64,000 nucleotides of DNA. Origin: Gemmatimonadota bacterium (lineage in GTDB: Bacteria; Gemmatimonadota; Gemmatimonadetes; Longimicrobiales; Gaopeijiaceae). The position numbers and the translations under genes are program-made. Positions 25,830-34,886 of the stretch are shown piece after piece. The stretch is taken from positions 18,394 through 82,393 of the forward strand of contig JAGWBP010000002.1 of the NCBI GenBank assembly GCA_021295835.1. The letters run 5' to 3'. Under the pieces are notes generated by a model. The model saw nothing but the letters and a program-made list of their open reading frames with translations. It made no database searches and was not told where the DNA came from. How positions within the stretch are numbered: the stretch's first letter is position 1; each line of letters opens with the position of its first letter.

Positions 25830-27698
25830 TTATCGCCGCCCCAGCGCCAGCCCACCCCGGCGCGGGTCGGACCACCCGGCGAGCGACCCGTCGGGCAGCA
25901 CCCGGATCAACTGCACATCGCCCGATACGCCCCCCTGGAAGTAGGCGTCGGCCGGACCCGGATCGCGCTCCTCGACGGTGTGCCCCATTGCCTCGAGCGC
26001 GGCCACGGTGGCCTCTGGCAGCCCACCGTATTCGTGGAATACCAGGTCGGGCAGGTGCTGATGGTGCACCCTCGGCGCGTGTACCGCCTGGGCCGCGTTC
26101 ATACCGTGATCGACGACGTTGAAGATCGTCTGCAACACCGTTGTGATGATCGACGCCCCCCCGGGAGTGCCCGCAACCAGGAATAGTTCGCCATCGGGAT
26201 CCTCGACGATCGTCGGGCTCATCGCCGAGAGCATGCGCTTCTCCGGCGCGACGGCGTTCCCTGCGCCCTGGACAAGGCCGAACTGGTTGGGCGTACCCGG
26301 CTTTGCGGTAAAGTCGTCCATCGTGTTGTTGAGAAAGAACCCGGCGCCATCGACCACGACCTTGCTTCCGTACCATGAGTTGAGGCTGGTGGTGACCGCA
26401 ACCGCGTTCCCGGCGGAGTCGACTACCGCGTAGTGGGTGGTGTGGCTTTCGTCGACGATGGACGCGAGGCCGGGCCGCACCTCCGCCGAGGGAGTCGCGC
26501 GGTCGCGCTCTATCGTCGCGGCGCGAGCGGCTGCGTACGCCTCCGACACGAGTTCGTCGATCGGCAGCTCTACGAAGTCGGGGTCCGCTAGGTACTCGTT
26601 GCGGTCTGCGTACGCGCGCCGAAAGGCCTCGACCATAAGGTGAATCGTCTCCGGAGAGTTCCATCCGAGCTCCGCGAGCTCCCACCTCTCGAGCATCCCG
26701 GCGATCATCGCCATGGTGACGCCCCCCGACGAGGGCGGCGGCACCGAGTACACCGTGTAGCCTCGGTATCCGAAGGCGACGGGTTCGCGCCAGAGGGCCT
26801 CGTAGCGGTCCAGATCCGCGATGGTCATTATGCCGCCGCCCCGCTCCATCTCGGAGACGATCAGCCGCGCGGTCTCGCCCCGGTAGAAGTCGTCCGGTCC
26901 CCCGTCGCCGAGGCGCCTCAGGACGGCGGCCAGCTCCGGTTGACGGAAGGCGCTCCCGAGCGGCGGCGGCTCGCCGCCGGGCATGAAGAGCCGCGCGGCG
27001 GCTGGAAAGGGGAGCATCTTGCCGCCGACCGCCTCCAGGGTGGAGAGGAGGCGGGTGGTGGTCTCGAACCCTGCGGCCAGCTCGATCGCGGGCTCGACGA
27101 GCGCCGCCCACTCCATGCTGCCGAACCTCTGGTGAGCCTCCCAAAGCCCCGCAACCGTGCCCGGCACGCCCGCCGCGAGGTGGCCGACCAGCGATCGGTC
27201 GGTGACCGCCCCGGCGGAATCCAGGTACATGTCGCGGGTGGCGGCGAGCGGTGCCTTTTCGCGGTGGTCCTGGGCGTGCACGCTCCCGTCGGCGAGCCGG
27301 ATCATCATGAAGCCGCCCCCGCCCAGATTGCCGGCCTCGGGGTTCACGACGGCCAGCGCCAGGCCGGTGGCGACCGCGGCATCGACCGCGTTGCCGCCCG
27401 CCTCGAGCACATCGAGCCCCACCCGGGTGGCGAACTCGTCCGTCGTCGAGACGAGGCCTGCGGAGGCGCTCACCGGGTCGGTCGCGGCGGAGAGTGGCCA
27501 CCCGTCGGGGAATGCGATCCCCGGACGCGGCGGGCTCCCGCACCCGTAGGAGGCGAGGAGCAGCGTCGCGGCGAGGGCGCCGCACAGCGGTTCTCGGACA
27601 AGGCGGCGAAGCGCCCGCCCGCCACCTCGGGAAGCCTGTCCGCAGGCCGTCGGCAATCCGCCGAAGGCGGCGCTAAGGAGCAGGCGCAGTCGCGGCAT
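25830..27698 (-). CDS. ggt: gamma-glutamyltransferase
   Basis: An N-terminal nucleophile hydrolase that cleaves glutathione and gamma-glutamyl compounds in the periplasm. The nucleophile Thr is in ESHTTHYAVVDSAGNAV; the large-subunit side has VSTTDEFATRVGLDVLEAGGNAVDA and DHREKAPLAATRDMY, and the small subunit has the TPGGASIITTVLQTIF oxyanion region. The N-terminus is long: ATG 27698 gives MPRLRLLLSAAFGG..., and a lipobox-like LLLASYGC comes only at residue about 53, so the mature form is probably a lipoprotein. It overlaps the end of the glycosyltransferase gene by 26 bases. Confidence 0.93.
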   Translation of the reverse strand: MPRLRLLLSAAFGGLPTACGQASRGGGRALRRLVREPLCGALAATLLLASYGCGSPPRPGIAFPDGWPLSAATDPVSASAGLVSTTDEFATRVGLDVLEAGGNAVDAAVATGLALAVVNPEAGNLGGGGFMMIRLADGSVHAQDHREKAPLAATRDMYLDSAGAVTDRSLVGHLAAGVPGTVAGLWEAHQRFGSMEWAALVEPAIELAAGFETTTRLLSTLEAVGGKMLPFPAAARLFMPGGEPPPLGSAFRQPELAAVLRRLGDGGPDDFYRGETARLIVSEMERGGGIMTIADLDRYEALWREPVAFGYRGYTVYSVPPPSSGGVTMAMIAGMLERWELAELGWNSPETIHLMVEAFRRAYADRNEYLADPDFVELPIDELVSEAYAAARAATIERDRATPSAEVRPGLASIVDESHTTHYAVVDSAGNAVAVTTSLNSWYGSKVVVDGAGFFLNNTMDDFTAKPGTPNQFGLVQGAGNAVAPEKRMLSAMSPTIVEDPDGELFLVAGTPGGASIITTVLQTIFNVVDHGMNAAQAVHAPRVHHQHLPDLVFHEYGGLPEATVAALEAMGHTVEERDPGPADAYFQGGVSGDVQLIRVLPDGSLAGWSDPRRGGLALGRR

Positions 27699-29289
27699 TT
27701 CTCACCCTGAGGACGAAGTTGGTGGGGTCGGCGTCGGTGGCGTAGATCAGCTCAAAGTAACCCTCGTCCTGCCTGAGCGCCGGGAGGAGGTACACGCGAG
27801 TCGTCTGGTAGAGGGCATCGACAAGAACATAGTCCGTCCGGCGCACCGACTCGAGCACCTTGCCGCGGTCGGTGCTGAACGGGTAGATGAGCGCGCGCCG
27901 ACCGGTCAGAGCATGGAAGAGGCGGGGCTTCCTGACCGTCACCGAGGCGTCTCGGGGCGTGTTCTCCCCCACCCACTCGGACGCCTCGAAGAAGCTGGCC
28001 ACGGCAGGGTGGTAGCCCGCGTAGCGGTCGCCTGCGCGATAGGCGGCGATCATGTCCAGGTTCTCCGGAATCCTGGCCGCATGGGCACCCAGGGCGAGCA
28101 CGGCCAGCGCACCCGCCACAAGCGCCGGCAGGCGTGGCTCAAGCCACCCGCGCCAGGCCCCGGCGAACTTCGCGGCCACGGCCGCACCGTCGGCGGCATA
28201 GAGAAGTACCAATGGCATCAACACGACGAGGTAGCGGACATCCGCGACGCTCGTCTGGAAGAGGAAGATCGAGGCGCAGCTGAGCGTCAGGTAGTACGCC
28301 GGCGCGCCCGGACGGTGGCGCAGCGCGTACACCAGCCCGAGTAGCGCCAACAGGGCGACCGCCACTGCGACGACGGCGACCGGCAGGCTCGTCGCCCAGG
28401 TGGAGTCGGATCCCGCCAGCGCGCGCGGCAGCTCGCGGGTTGCGTAGACCCATGCGTTGGTCGCAAAGCGCTCTGTCATGCCCCACACGCCCAGGCGGCC
28501 AGCCTCGGGCGCGTAGATGTTGGCGAGGAGGAACTCCTCAAGGTACGACGAAGTGGTGCCTGCGTGGACACGGCTGCGCACGATCCAGGGAATGGTCAGG
28601 CCCGCCCCGACGACGCCGTGCACCATGAACTTCCGCCACTCGCGGCGCGTCAGGTATGCGAGCGACGTTGCCGCGAGGAGGAGCGCCCCGATTGAGCGCA
28701 CGTAGAAGGTCGCCACGCTCGCGAGGAGCGCCATCCAGAAGGCGGGGCCCAGACGGGCGTCGGGACGGTCCCGCTCGAGCTGCCAGAGCGCCAGCAGGGT
28801 GACGAGCAGGAAGGCCGCCTCGCTCAGCATCCAGCGCGAATAGTCGATCACGCCAGGGCAGACGGCGAAGGCCAGCGCTAGGAGGAGCCAGGATGCGCGC
28901 GTGCGCCCGCTGCGGGCGTAGACGACGAAGAGCGCCGTCGACGCGGCGGTGAGGAGAACCGAGAGCAGCTTAAGCGCGACGAAGTTGCGCCCGAAGGCGG
29001 CTACCATCGGTGCTAGGAGCGCGGGGTATCCCGGAGGGTACTTGGTGTGGACCTCGGGCGGCCCCGGGGCTATCTGCGTGGAGTACCCGTCGCCCGCCCG
29101 GAGCAGGCTCTCGGCCAGGAGCATGTAGGTGACGCTGTCGCCGCCGGTGTGGATCTTGGGGTCGAAGAGCGCGGCGCAGAGCAGCAGATGAAGGGCAACG
29201 AGGGCGAAGGCGACACGGGCGGTAACTCCCCTCCGCTCCGCGCCTGCTCGACCTTCTTGCATAATCGCCTTGTGCCCCAATGTCCACAC
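27673..29289 (-). CDS. polytopic membrane glycosyltransferase (PMT/GT39-like)
   Basis: A 538-residue protein with about 10-12 hydrophobic helices followed by a soluble C-terminal part of about 120 residues. Features of the lipid-linked-sugar transferase group are the acidic first-loop pair in HTGGDSVTYMLLAE, TKYPPGYPALLAP in the first periplasmic loop, and FYVRSIGALLLAAT. The acceptor (lipid, protein or polysaccharide) cannot be told. The start is GTG 29289; ATG 29262 (MQEGRAGAERRG) is an alternative. It diverges from murQ. Confidence 0.72.
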   Translation of the reverse strand: MWTLGHKAIMQEGRAGAERRGVTARVAFALVALHLLLCAALFDPKIHTGGDSVTYMLLAESLLRAGDGYSTQIAPGPPEVHTKYPPGYPALLAPMVAAFGRNFVALKLLSVLLTAASTALFVVYARSGRTRASWLLLALAFAVCPGVIDYSRWMLSEAAFLLVTLLALWQLERDRPDARLGPAFWMALLASVATFYVRSIGALLLAATSLAYLTRREWRKFMVHGVVGAGLTIPWIVRSRVHAGTTSSYLEEFLLANIYAPEAGRLGVWGMTERFATNAWVYATRELPRALAGSDSTWATSLPVAVVAVAVALLALLGLVYALRHRPGAPAYYLTLSCASIFLFQTSVADVRYLVVLMPLVLLYAADGAAVAAKFAGAWRGWLEPRLPALVAGALAVLALGAHAARIPENLDMIAAYRAGDRYAGYHPAVASFFEASEWVGENTPRDASVTVRKPRLFHALTGRRALIYPFSTDRGKVLESVRRTDYVLVDALYQTTRVYLLPALRQDEGYFELIYATDADPTNFVLRVRNAATAPAP

Positions 29290-29363
29290 GCTCCCCGGGG
29301 TCGACGGGAGATCGTTAGCTTCACCGAGGCGTGCGAACGCGAGACCACCCCCGGACTGCCAAT

Positions 29364-30302
29364 ATGCTCGACGACCGGCTGACTGAGCAACGCAACCCCG
29401 AGAGTGAGGCCGTCGACGAGCTCACCACGCTCGAGATCGTGGAACTCGTCAACCGGGAGGATGCGAAGGTCGCGGCCGCCGTCGGTTGCGAGGCCCAGGC
29501 GATCGCCAGGGCGGCCGATCTGGCGGCCAGCGCACTGCGGGGCGGCGGACGCCTGATCTACGTCGGTGCCGGGACTTCGGGGCGGCTGGGCGTCCTCGAC
29601 GCGGCCGAAATGCCCCCCACCTACGGCACCGACCCGGCCATCGTCCGGGGGGTGATCGCCGGCGGCCCAAGCGCGCTCGCGCGGTCGTGCGAGGGGGCCG
29701 AGGACGACCCCGGCGCCGGCGCCGGCGCCATGGAGCGGCTGCGCGTCGGCGCTCGGGACTTCGCGCTGGGAATCGCCGCCTCGGGGACCACGCCCTATGT
29801 GCACGGCGCGCTGGAGAGGGCGCGCGAGCTGGGCGCGGCGACCGGCATCCTTCTCTGCACCCCGCCGCCACCCGCGCTCAGCGACGCCCACGATGTCGTG
29901 ATTGCGCCTCTCACCGGCCCGGAGGTCGTCACCGGGTCCACCCGGATGAAGGCGGGCACCGCCACCAAGCTGGTCCTCAACTCGATCAGCACGGCCGCGA
30001 TGATCCGCATGGGCAAGGTCCACGGCAACCTCATGGTCGATCTGCGCGTCACCTGCGCGAAGCTGCAGGACCGGGGCGAGCGCATCCTGATGGCGACTCT
30101 GGGCGTGGGGCGAGGCCAGGCCCGAGAGCTGCTCGACGAGGCCGAAGGGCACGTCAAGACCGCCCTGGCGATGCGACGGCTTGGCGTGGGGGCGACCCAC
30201 GCCCGGGCGGCGCTGGATCGGGCTGGCGGGGTCCTGGCGGAGCTTCCCGAACCCGGCACATCGGCTGTGGGGGCTGGCGGCGGCGTGGCGGGGGGCCGAT
30301 AA
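29364..30302 (+). CDS. murQ: N-acetylmuramic acid 6-phosphate etherase
   Basis: Cleaves the lactyl ether of MurNAc-6-P in cell-wall recycling. ATG 29364 gives MLDDRLTEQRNPESEAVDEL, matching the family's TExRNP start. The SIS domain has GRLIYVGAGTSGRLGVLDAAEMPPTYG (with the catalytic-region Glu), LGIAASGTTPYVHGAL, and GPEVVTGSTRMKAGTATKLVLN. The 312-residue length is normal. No MurNAc-6-P-producing transporter or kinase is adjacent. Confidence 0.95.
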   Translation: MLDDRLTEQRNPESEAVDELTTLEIVELVNREDAKVAAAVGCEAQAIARAADLAASALRGGGRLIYVGAGTSGRLGVLDAAEMPPTYGTDPAIVRGVIAGGPSALARSCEGAEDDPGAGAGAMERLRVGARDFALGIAASGTTPYVHGALERARELGAATGILLCTPPPPALSDAHDVVIAPLTGPEVVTGSTRMKAGTATKLVLNSISTAAMIRMGKVHGNLMVDLRVTCAKLQDRGERILMATLGVGRGQARELLDEAEGHVKTALAMRRLGVGATHARAALDRAGGVLAELPEPGTSAVGAGGGVAGGR

Positions 30303-30337
30303 TCGGGGCGTTCGGGAGTGCCGCACTCGCTGACCAG

Positions 30338-33300
30338 ATGGTGACAATGAGACAACGACCGTTCCCTGCCACCGGAGTGCTGCTGGCGCTTCCGATCCTC
30401 CTCGCACCCGTCGGCGCTACGGCCCAGTCCCCCGACCTGGACTGGCGGCAGATCACCACCGAGCACTTCGTCGTCACCTATCCCGCCGGGCTCGCCGATC
30501 TCGGTGCCCGCGCCGCCACGAGCGCGGAGCAGGTGTACGATCTGCTTGCCGAGCGCTTCGTGGATCCCCCCGCTGGCCGCATCCAGCTCCTCCTCTCGGA
30601 CCACGCCGACTACTCGAACGGCTCGGCGACGGCCTTTCCCTACAACAAGGTGACGATCCTGGTCCGGCCCCCGATGGACGGCGGAGCGCTCTCCTACTTC
30701 GACGACTGGATCGAGATGGTGGTCACCCACGAACTGGTGCACACCTTCCACCTCGACATGTCTGGGTGGATGGGCCGCGTGATCCGCGCGGTCTTCGGGA
30801 GACCCCCGGGGGGCTGGCCGATCTTCCCGTCTTGGCACGCCCCTTCGTGGGTGCTTGAGGGGCTCGCCACCTACTACGAGTCCGAGCTGACCCATGCAGG
30901 CCGCGTGGAGGGCACCTGGCACGACATGGTGCTTCGCACGGCCGCCCTCGAGGGATCGCTCGACCGGCTGGACCAGGTGTCGGGGATCTCGCCGGTGTGG
31001 CCGAGCGGCAACCGCGCCTACGTCTACGGGGCGCACTACATCGACTGGCTCGCCGAGGAGTACGGCGAGGAGGCGCTCGGCGACTTCGCCCGCTCGGTTG
31101 CGGGCCTGATAGTCCCTTACCGCTTCAATGCCGCTGCAGGTGACGCCTTCGGCACGGGGATCTCGTCCAGTTGGGAGGAGTGGAGCCGAGACGCCGAGGA
31201 GCGGTACGGCGAGCTGGCCGAGCGGCTGGCCGAGCACGCGCCCATCACGGTTGGCGAGACGGTCGACGATGGGGGGCGGATCGCCCGGCAGCCAATCGTG
31301 TCGCCCGACGGGGCAACGCTCGCCTTCGCCCGGGCCGACGGAGTGGATGCAGCGCAGATCCGCCTCTCGGCGCCGGGTGGTTCCCGCCCGCGCGGGCTCA
31401 CGCGCCTAAACGGCAACGACGCGACGCTGTCGTGGGGCCCCCGCGGCGACCTTTTCTTCACGCAGTTGGAGGTCGAAGGCCTCTACCAGGTAAGGAGCGA
31501 TCTCTACCGGACCGCCCTGGACGGCGGGGTCGAGCGCATCACCCATGGGCGTCGGCTGACCCACTCCGACGTGGCGCCGGACGGCAAGGTGGCGGTGGCG
31601 GTGCAGGAGGGAGGCGGAACCAACGGACTGGTGATCGTCGAGTTGGCGACTGGCGACGTGACGCCGCTCACCCAGCGCCGCGACGACACGCACTGGGCGT
31701 ACCCGCGCTGGTCGCCCGACGGAGAGCGTATCGCCGCGGTGCGGTGGACCCGGCCCGCGATGATGGACATCGTGGTCCTGGATGCGGCCGGGCATCTCGT
31801 CGCGCGCCTGACCAACGACCGCGCCGTCGACATGATGCCCTTCTGGACCGCCGACGGCTCGACCCTGCTGTGGTCCTCGGACCGGACAGGAATCCCGAAC
31901 ATCTTTGCCGCCAGGGTAGACCGACTGGAAGGCGGAGGGGAGCCCGAGCTTCGCCAGGTAACGAATGTCCTCGGCGGGGCCACGCACCCCTCGGTCGATC
32001 GTCGGGGCCGCTGGATCCACTTCGCCTCCTACCACGCCGACGGGTGGCACATTGAGCGGATCCCATTCGACCCGGAGAGCTGGTTCGACCCGCAACCGAC
32101 GCTCCCCGCCTTTCTGGAGCAGGCGCTGGCCGCCGCGCACGAGCCGACGGCCTCGGCAGCGGCCGCCGATCCCGGGGTCGGCCCGCGCGACGCTTCGGGC
32201 GGGATGGCCTACGCCGCTCCGCACACCGCCGCCGATGCCGATGCCGAAGAGCCGCCGGAGGAGCGCTACCGGGCGCTGCCCACGCTCCGGCCCTACTTCT
32301 GGCGGCCGGTCTCACGCGCGGGGGAGAGTGTAAGGAGCAGTCGAGACACCTCTGCCATCTACACGGCGATCGAGCGCTACGTCGGAGTGGCGACCGAGGG
32401 GCGGGACCTGGTCGGAAGGCACCAGCTCTCGCTCGTCGCAAGGATGTCGCTCGACGGCGAGCGCCTCACCGGCAGCTTCGACTACAGGTACCGCGGGCTC
32501 GGCAACCCGGTGCTCGGACTCTCTTTTGGCCAGAGCCACGACGCACGGGCTCGGACTCAGATTCTGCCCGCTGGTGCCAACGCGGTGGAGTACTTCCTCT
32601 TCGACCGCGAACGCTGGGCTACGCTCTCGGCCACGCTCATGAGCACCAGCTACCGGAGGGCGGCTGCGCTGACCCTGAGCGGAAGCTTGGTCCGCGAGGA
32701 GCTCTCCCTCGGGGGCGTGAAGGGCGAGGCCGCCCCGGATAGCTGGCCGTTCTCGCGCCCTAGCGAGAAGAGTGACTTTTCGCAGCTCCGCGCCACTGCG
32801 TCAATCTCCGGCACCCAGCGCCGCGCCTACTCCATCTCGAGCGAGGACGGCGGTTGGGCCTGGGTGAGCGCACTCCGGCAGGGGGTCATATCAGGGCTCG
32901 CCGACGAGGAGCGCGACAGCCTCTTCTTCGACCGGAGCTACTCGCAGATCACCGGAGAGTTGGCGCTCTTCAAGAGCCTTGGCCTAGGGCTCGGCTTCTC
33001 GAACCACGTGCTGGCCGTGCGGATCTCCGGCGGGGTGGCGAGTGGGCCAGGGGCGGACCGCTTCCACTTCGACATCGGCGGCGCCGACGGCGCGCCGGAG
33101 TCGCTTACCGGCTACGATCTCTTCGGAGGCTCCCCCACTCTTCTTCCTCTCCGGGGGTACCACGCTGGCGCGCGCTGGGGGACCAACGCGTGGACGGCGA
33201 GCGCCGAGTACCGCTTCCCAATCCTGCTGGCCGATCGGGGCCTCGGACTCTTCCCGCTCTTCCTCGACAGGGTCTACGGCTCGGTCTTCTGGGACGCCGG

Positions 33301-33532
33301 AGACGCCTGGGGCCCGGTGCAGCCGGACGATGAAGGTCTCGACGCTCTCACGCGCACCCACTACCACAATCCCCGCATGGAGGAGCTCATGAGCGCAGGG
33401 GCCGAGCTCTCGGTGATTCTCTCGGCCTTCTACCAGTCCGGCCTGGCGCTTCGCTTCGGCGTGGGCTATCCGCTCGTCGAGAACAACGCTCTGGACCCCG
33501 TCCTCTATCTACGGATCGGGAACTCGTTCTGA
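30338..33532 (+). CDS. outer-membrane protein: peptidase-MA-like domain, PD40 propeller and C-terminal beta-barrel
   Basis: A 1,064-residue protein with signal peptide (MRQRPFPATGVLLALPILL...GATAQ). Residues about 30-300 form a gluzincin-like domain with HELVHTFHLD as the zinc site and the downstream Glu in SWVLEGLATYYESE. Residues about 310-600 are TolB/PD40-type blades (IVSPDGATLAFARADG, PRWSPDGERIAAV, WTADGSTLLWSSDRTG). The last about 380 residues are beta-barrel-like, with alternating aromatic strands and the terminal ...LRIGNSF. ATG 30347 is an equally good start. It probably works at the cell surface; whether it is a protease or a binding scaffold is unknown. A very long open frame running into it from murQ is a shadow. 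Confidence 0.8.
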   Translation: MVTMRQRPFPATGVLLALPILLAPVGATAQSPDLDWRQITTEHFVVTYPAGLADLGARAATSAEQVYDLLAERFVDPPAGRIQLLLSDHADYSNGSATAFPYNKVTILVRPPMDGGALSYFDDWIEMVVTHELVHTFHLDMSGWMGRVIRAVFGRPPGGWPIFPSWHAPSWVLEGLATYYESELTHAGRVEGTWHDMVLRTAALEGSLDRLDQVSGISPVWPSGNRAYVYGAHYIDWLAEEYGEEALGDFARSVAGLIVPYRFNAAAGDAFGTGISSSWEEWSRDAEERYGELAERLAEHAPITVGETVDDGGRIARQPIVSPDGATLAFARADGVDAAQIRLSAPGGSRPRGLTRLNGNDATLSWGPRGDLFFTQLEVEGLYQVRSDLYRTALDGGVERITHGRRLTHSDVAPDGKVAVAVQEGGGTNGLVIVELATGDVTPLTQRRDDTHWAYPRWSPDGERIAAVRWTRPAMMDIVVLDAAGHLVARLTNDRAVDMMPFWTADGSTLLWSSDRTGIPNIFAARVDRLEGGGEPELRQVTNVLGGATHPSVDRRGRWIHFASYHADGWHIERIPFDPESWFDPQPTLPAFLEQALAAAHEPTASAAAADPGVGPRDASGGMAYAAPHTAADADAEEPPEERYRALPTLRPYFWRPVSRAGESVRSSRDTSAIYTAIERYVGVATEGRDLVGRHQLSLVARMSLDGERLTGSFDYRYRGLGNPVLGLSFGQSHDARARTQILPAGANAVEYFLFDRERWATLSATLMSTSYRRAAALTLSGSLVREELSLGGVKGEAAPDSWPFSRPSEKSDFSQLRATASISGTQRRAYSISSEDGGWAWVSALRQGVISGLADEERDSLFFDRSYSQITGELALFKSLGLGLGFSNHVLAVRISGGVASGPGADRFHFDIGGADGAPESLTGYDLFGGSPTLLPLRGYHAGARWGTNAWTASAEYRFPILLADRGLGLFPLFLDRVYGSVFWDAGDAWGPVQPDDEGLDALTRTHYHNPRMEELMSAGAELSVILSAFYQSGLALRFGVGYPLVENNALDPVLYLRIGNSF

Positions 33533-33570
33533 CCGCACCGTAGGCGTGCGGGAGTATCCGCAGGCTGTCG

Positions 33571-33694
33571 GTCTTACGATGTGGTCATCGATCTGACTTC
33601 CGTCTTGCGAAACGTCTATCGATGAGACTCTCGTCTTACGCAGAGCCCATCGATCCGGTCGCCGTCTTGCAGAACGTCGATCGACGCGCACTCC
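33571..33694 (+). repeat. four tandem 31-bp degenerate repeats upstream of the PDZ gene
   Basis: Units start exactly at 33571, 33602, 33633 and 33664. Each opens GTCTTRC and carries ATCGAY near position 17. Units 1 and 3, and units 2 and 4, resemble each other more than neighbours do, so the array may have arisen by duplication of a 62-bp pair. The 31-bp period is three helical turns, placing the ATCGAT cores on one face of the DNA. The array ends about 105 bases before the PDZ gene. The frames are not consistent between units, so it is not coding. Confidence 0.65.
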
Positions 33695-33798
33695 CGCATA
33701 CCCTCATCGTTTGCGACCGAATCGGGCAACCCGGAGTGTGCGGAGGACCGTCCTACCTTGCGATGAGGGGTGACTTCGGGCGTTCGGAGGGAGTGGCA

Positions 33799-34830
33799 AT
33801 GATCGGCAGAGTTGCGGCGAGGGCAGACGGGATCGGAGCGAAGACCTGGCTTGGGGCGGCGGTGGCGCTGATGGGAGCGGCGGCGCTCCCCGAGGCGGGC
33901 GAGGCCCAGAATCGGGACTTCAGCGTGCGCATGGTGCCTACCGGGTGGGCCGAGCCTCTCAAGGTGATTGGCGTCTGGACCAAGCCGAGCGAGGTGCCGA
34001 AGGGCGGCCTGAGCGTCGTCACTCTGCTTGCGGAGGGCCCCGCCGAGGAGTCCGGCGTCAGGAAGGGCGACATCATCGTGGCGGCGGGCGGTCACCAGCT
34101 CGACCAGCCGCTTGACGACGAGGCCGAGGAGGGTATCGACGGATCGCGCAACCTCCCTGATCAGCGTCTCCGGGCCCTGGTCCAGGCGGTACCCGAGGGG
34201 GAGGCGCTCCAGATCGAGTTGCTCCGCGACGGCGAGAGGGTGTCGCTGTCGGTCACCCCCAGGGTCATGGGGTACGAGGAGTTCGACGAACGCGTCACGG
34301 AGGACGCGGTTGCAAGCTGGATGGACTCGCTCGACCTCGATCTCCTGGCGGAGTCGCTCGAAGACCTGAGTGCAGAGCTCAAGCTCCGCATTCGCGGGAA
34401 GGAGATGGGGATGCGCATCCGCGACGCGCTGGAGCGGTGGCGAGACCAGTACGAGCACTACCGAAGCCAGCCCAGAGCATACTCGCTCGACACGAGTGCG
34501 GCACTGGTGCCGGGCAGGAGCATCGAGAGCATTGAGCTGCACCTGGAGGGTCTCCGGCGGCTCGGCAGCCACGGGCTCGAGATGGTGGACCTCAATCCAG
34601 GACTCGGATCGTACTTCGGAGTCGACGAAGGCGTGCTGATCGCCGACGTCGAGTCGCGGTCGCCGCTCGGGCTCGAACCGGGCGACGTGGTGATCTCGGT
34701 CGAGGGCCGCCAGGTGGACGACGCGGACGAGCTGCGCCGCATCCTGGACTCCTACACCGACGACGAGGAGATCGTCTTCCGCGTCCGGCGCTATGGCGAC
34801 GAGACCTCGGTGGAGGGTAGCATTAGGTAG
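33799..34830 (+). CDS. periplasmic PDZ-domain protein
   Basis: A 343-residue protein with signal peptide (about 1-37, ending ALPEAGEAQ) and two PDZ-like domains: one at about 60-155 (SVVTLLAEGPAEESGVRKGDIIVAAGG) and one near the C-terminus (VLIADVESRSPLGLEPGDVVISVEGR). A charged helical stretch lies between them. No protease domain is present, so it may be an adaptor or scaffold. ATG 33799 is chosen for its CGGAGGGAG Shine-Dalgarno sequence and the signal peptide; the open frame begins earlier within the repeat array. Confidence 0.82.
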   Translation: MIGRVAARADGIGAKTWLGAAVALMGAAALPEAGEAQNRDFSVRMVPTGWAEPLKVIGVWTKPSEVPKGGLSVVTLLAEGPAEESGVRKGDIIVAAGGHQLDQPLDDEAEEGIDGSRNLPDQRLRALVQAVPEGEALQIELLRDGERVSLSVTPRVMGYEEFDERVTEDAVASWMDSLDLDLLAESLEDLSAELKLRIRGKEMGMRIRDALERWRDQYEHYRSQPRAYSLDTSAALVPGRSIESIELHLEGLRRLGSHGLEMVDLNPGLGSYFGVDEGVLIADVESRSPLGLEPGDVVISVEGRQVDDADELRRILDSYTDDEEIVFRVRRYGDETSVEGSIR

Positions 34831-34886
34831 CGCTGCCGAAGGCGGGCTAGAAGCATCAGTTGCTACCGAACCTGAAGGGTTGGGCA

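Noticed and set aside
29486..33532. A 1,348-codon open frame, and similar giant frames at 9429-12329, 38840-42061 and 23015-25369
   Set aside because: Their first parts are out-of-frame shadows of murQ, ccmE/ccmF, DUF948 and acyl-CoA dehydrogenase; only the 3' parts match protein families.
33571..33694. CRISPR array
   Set aside because: Units are 31 bp tandem with no separate spacers, degenerate throughout, and no cas genes are present.
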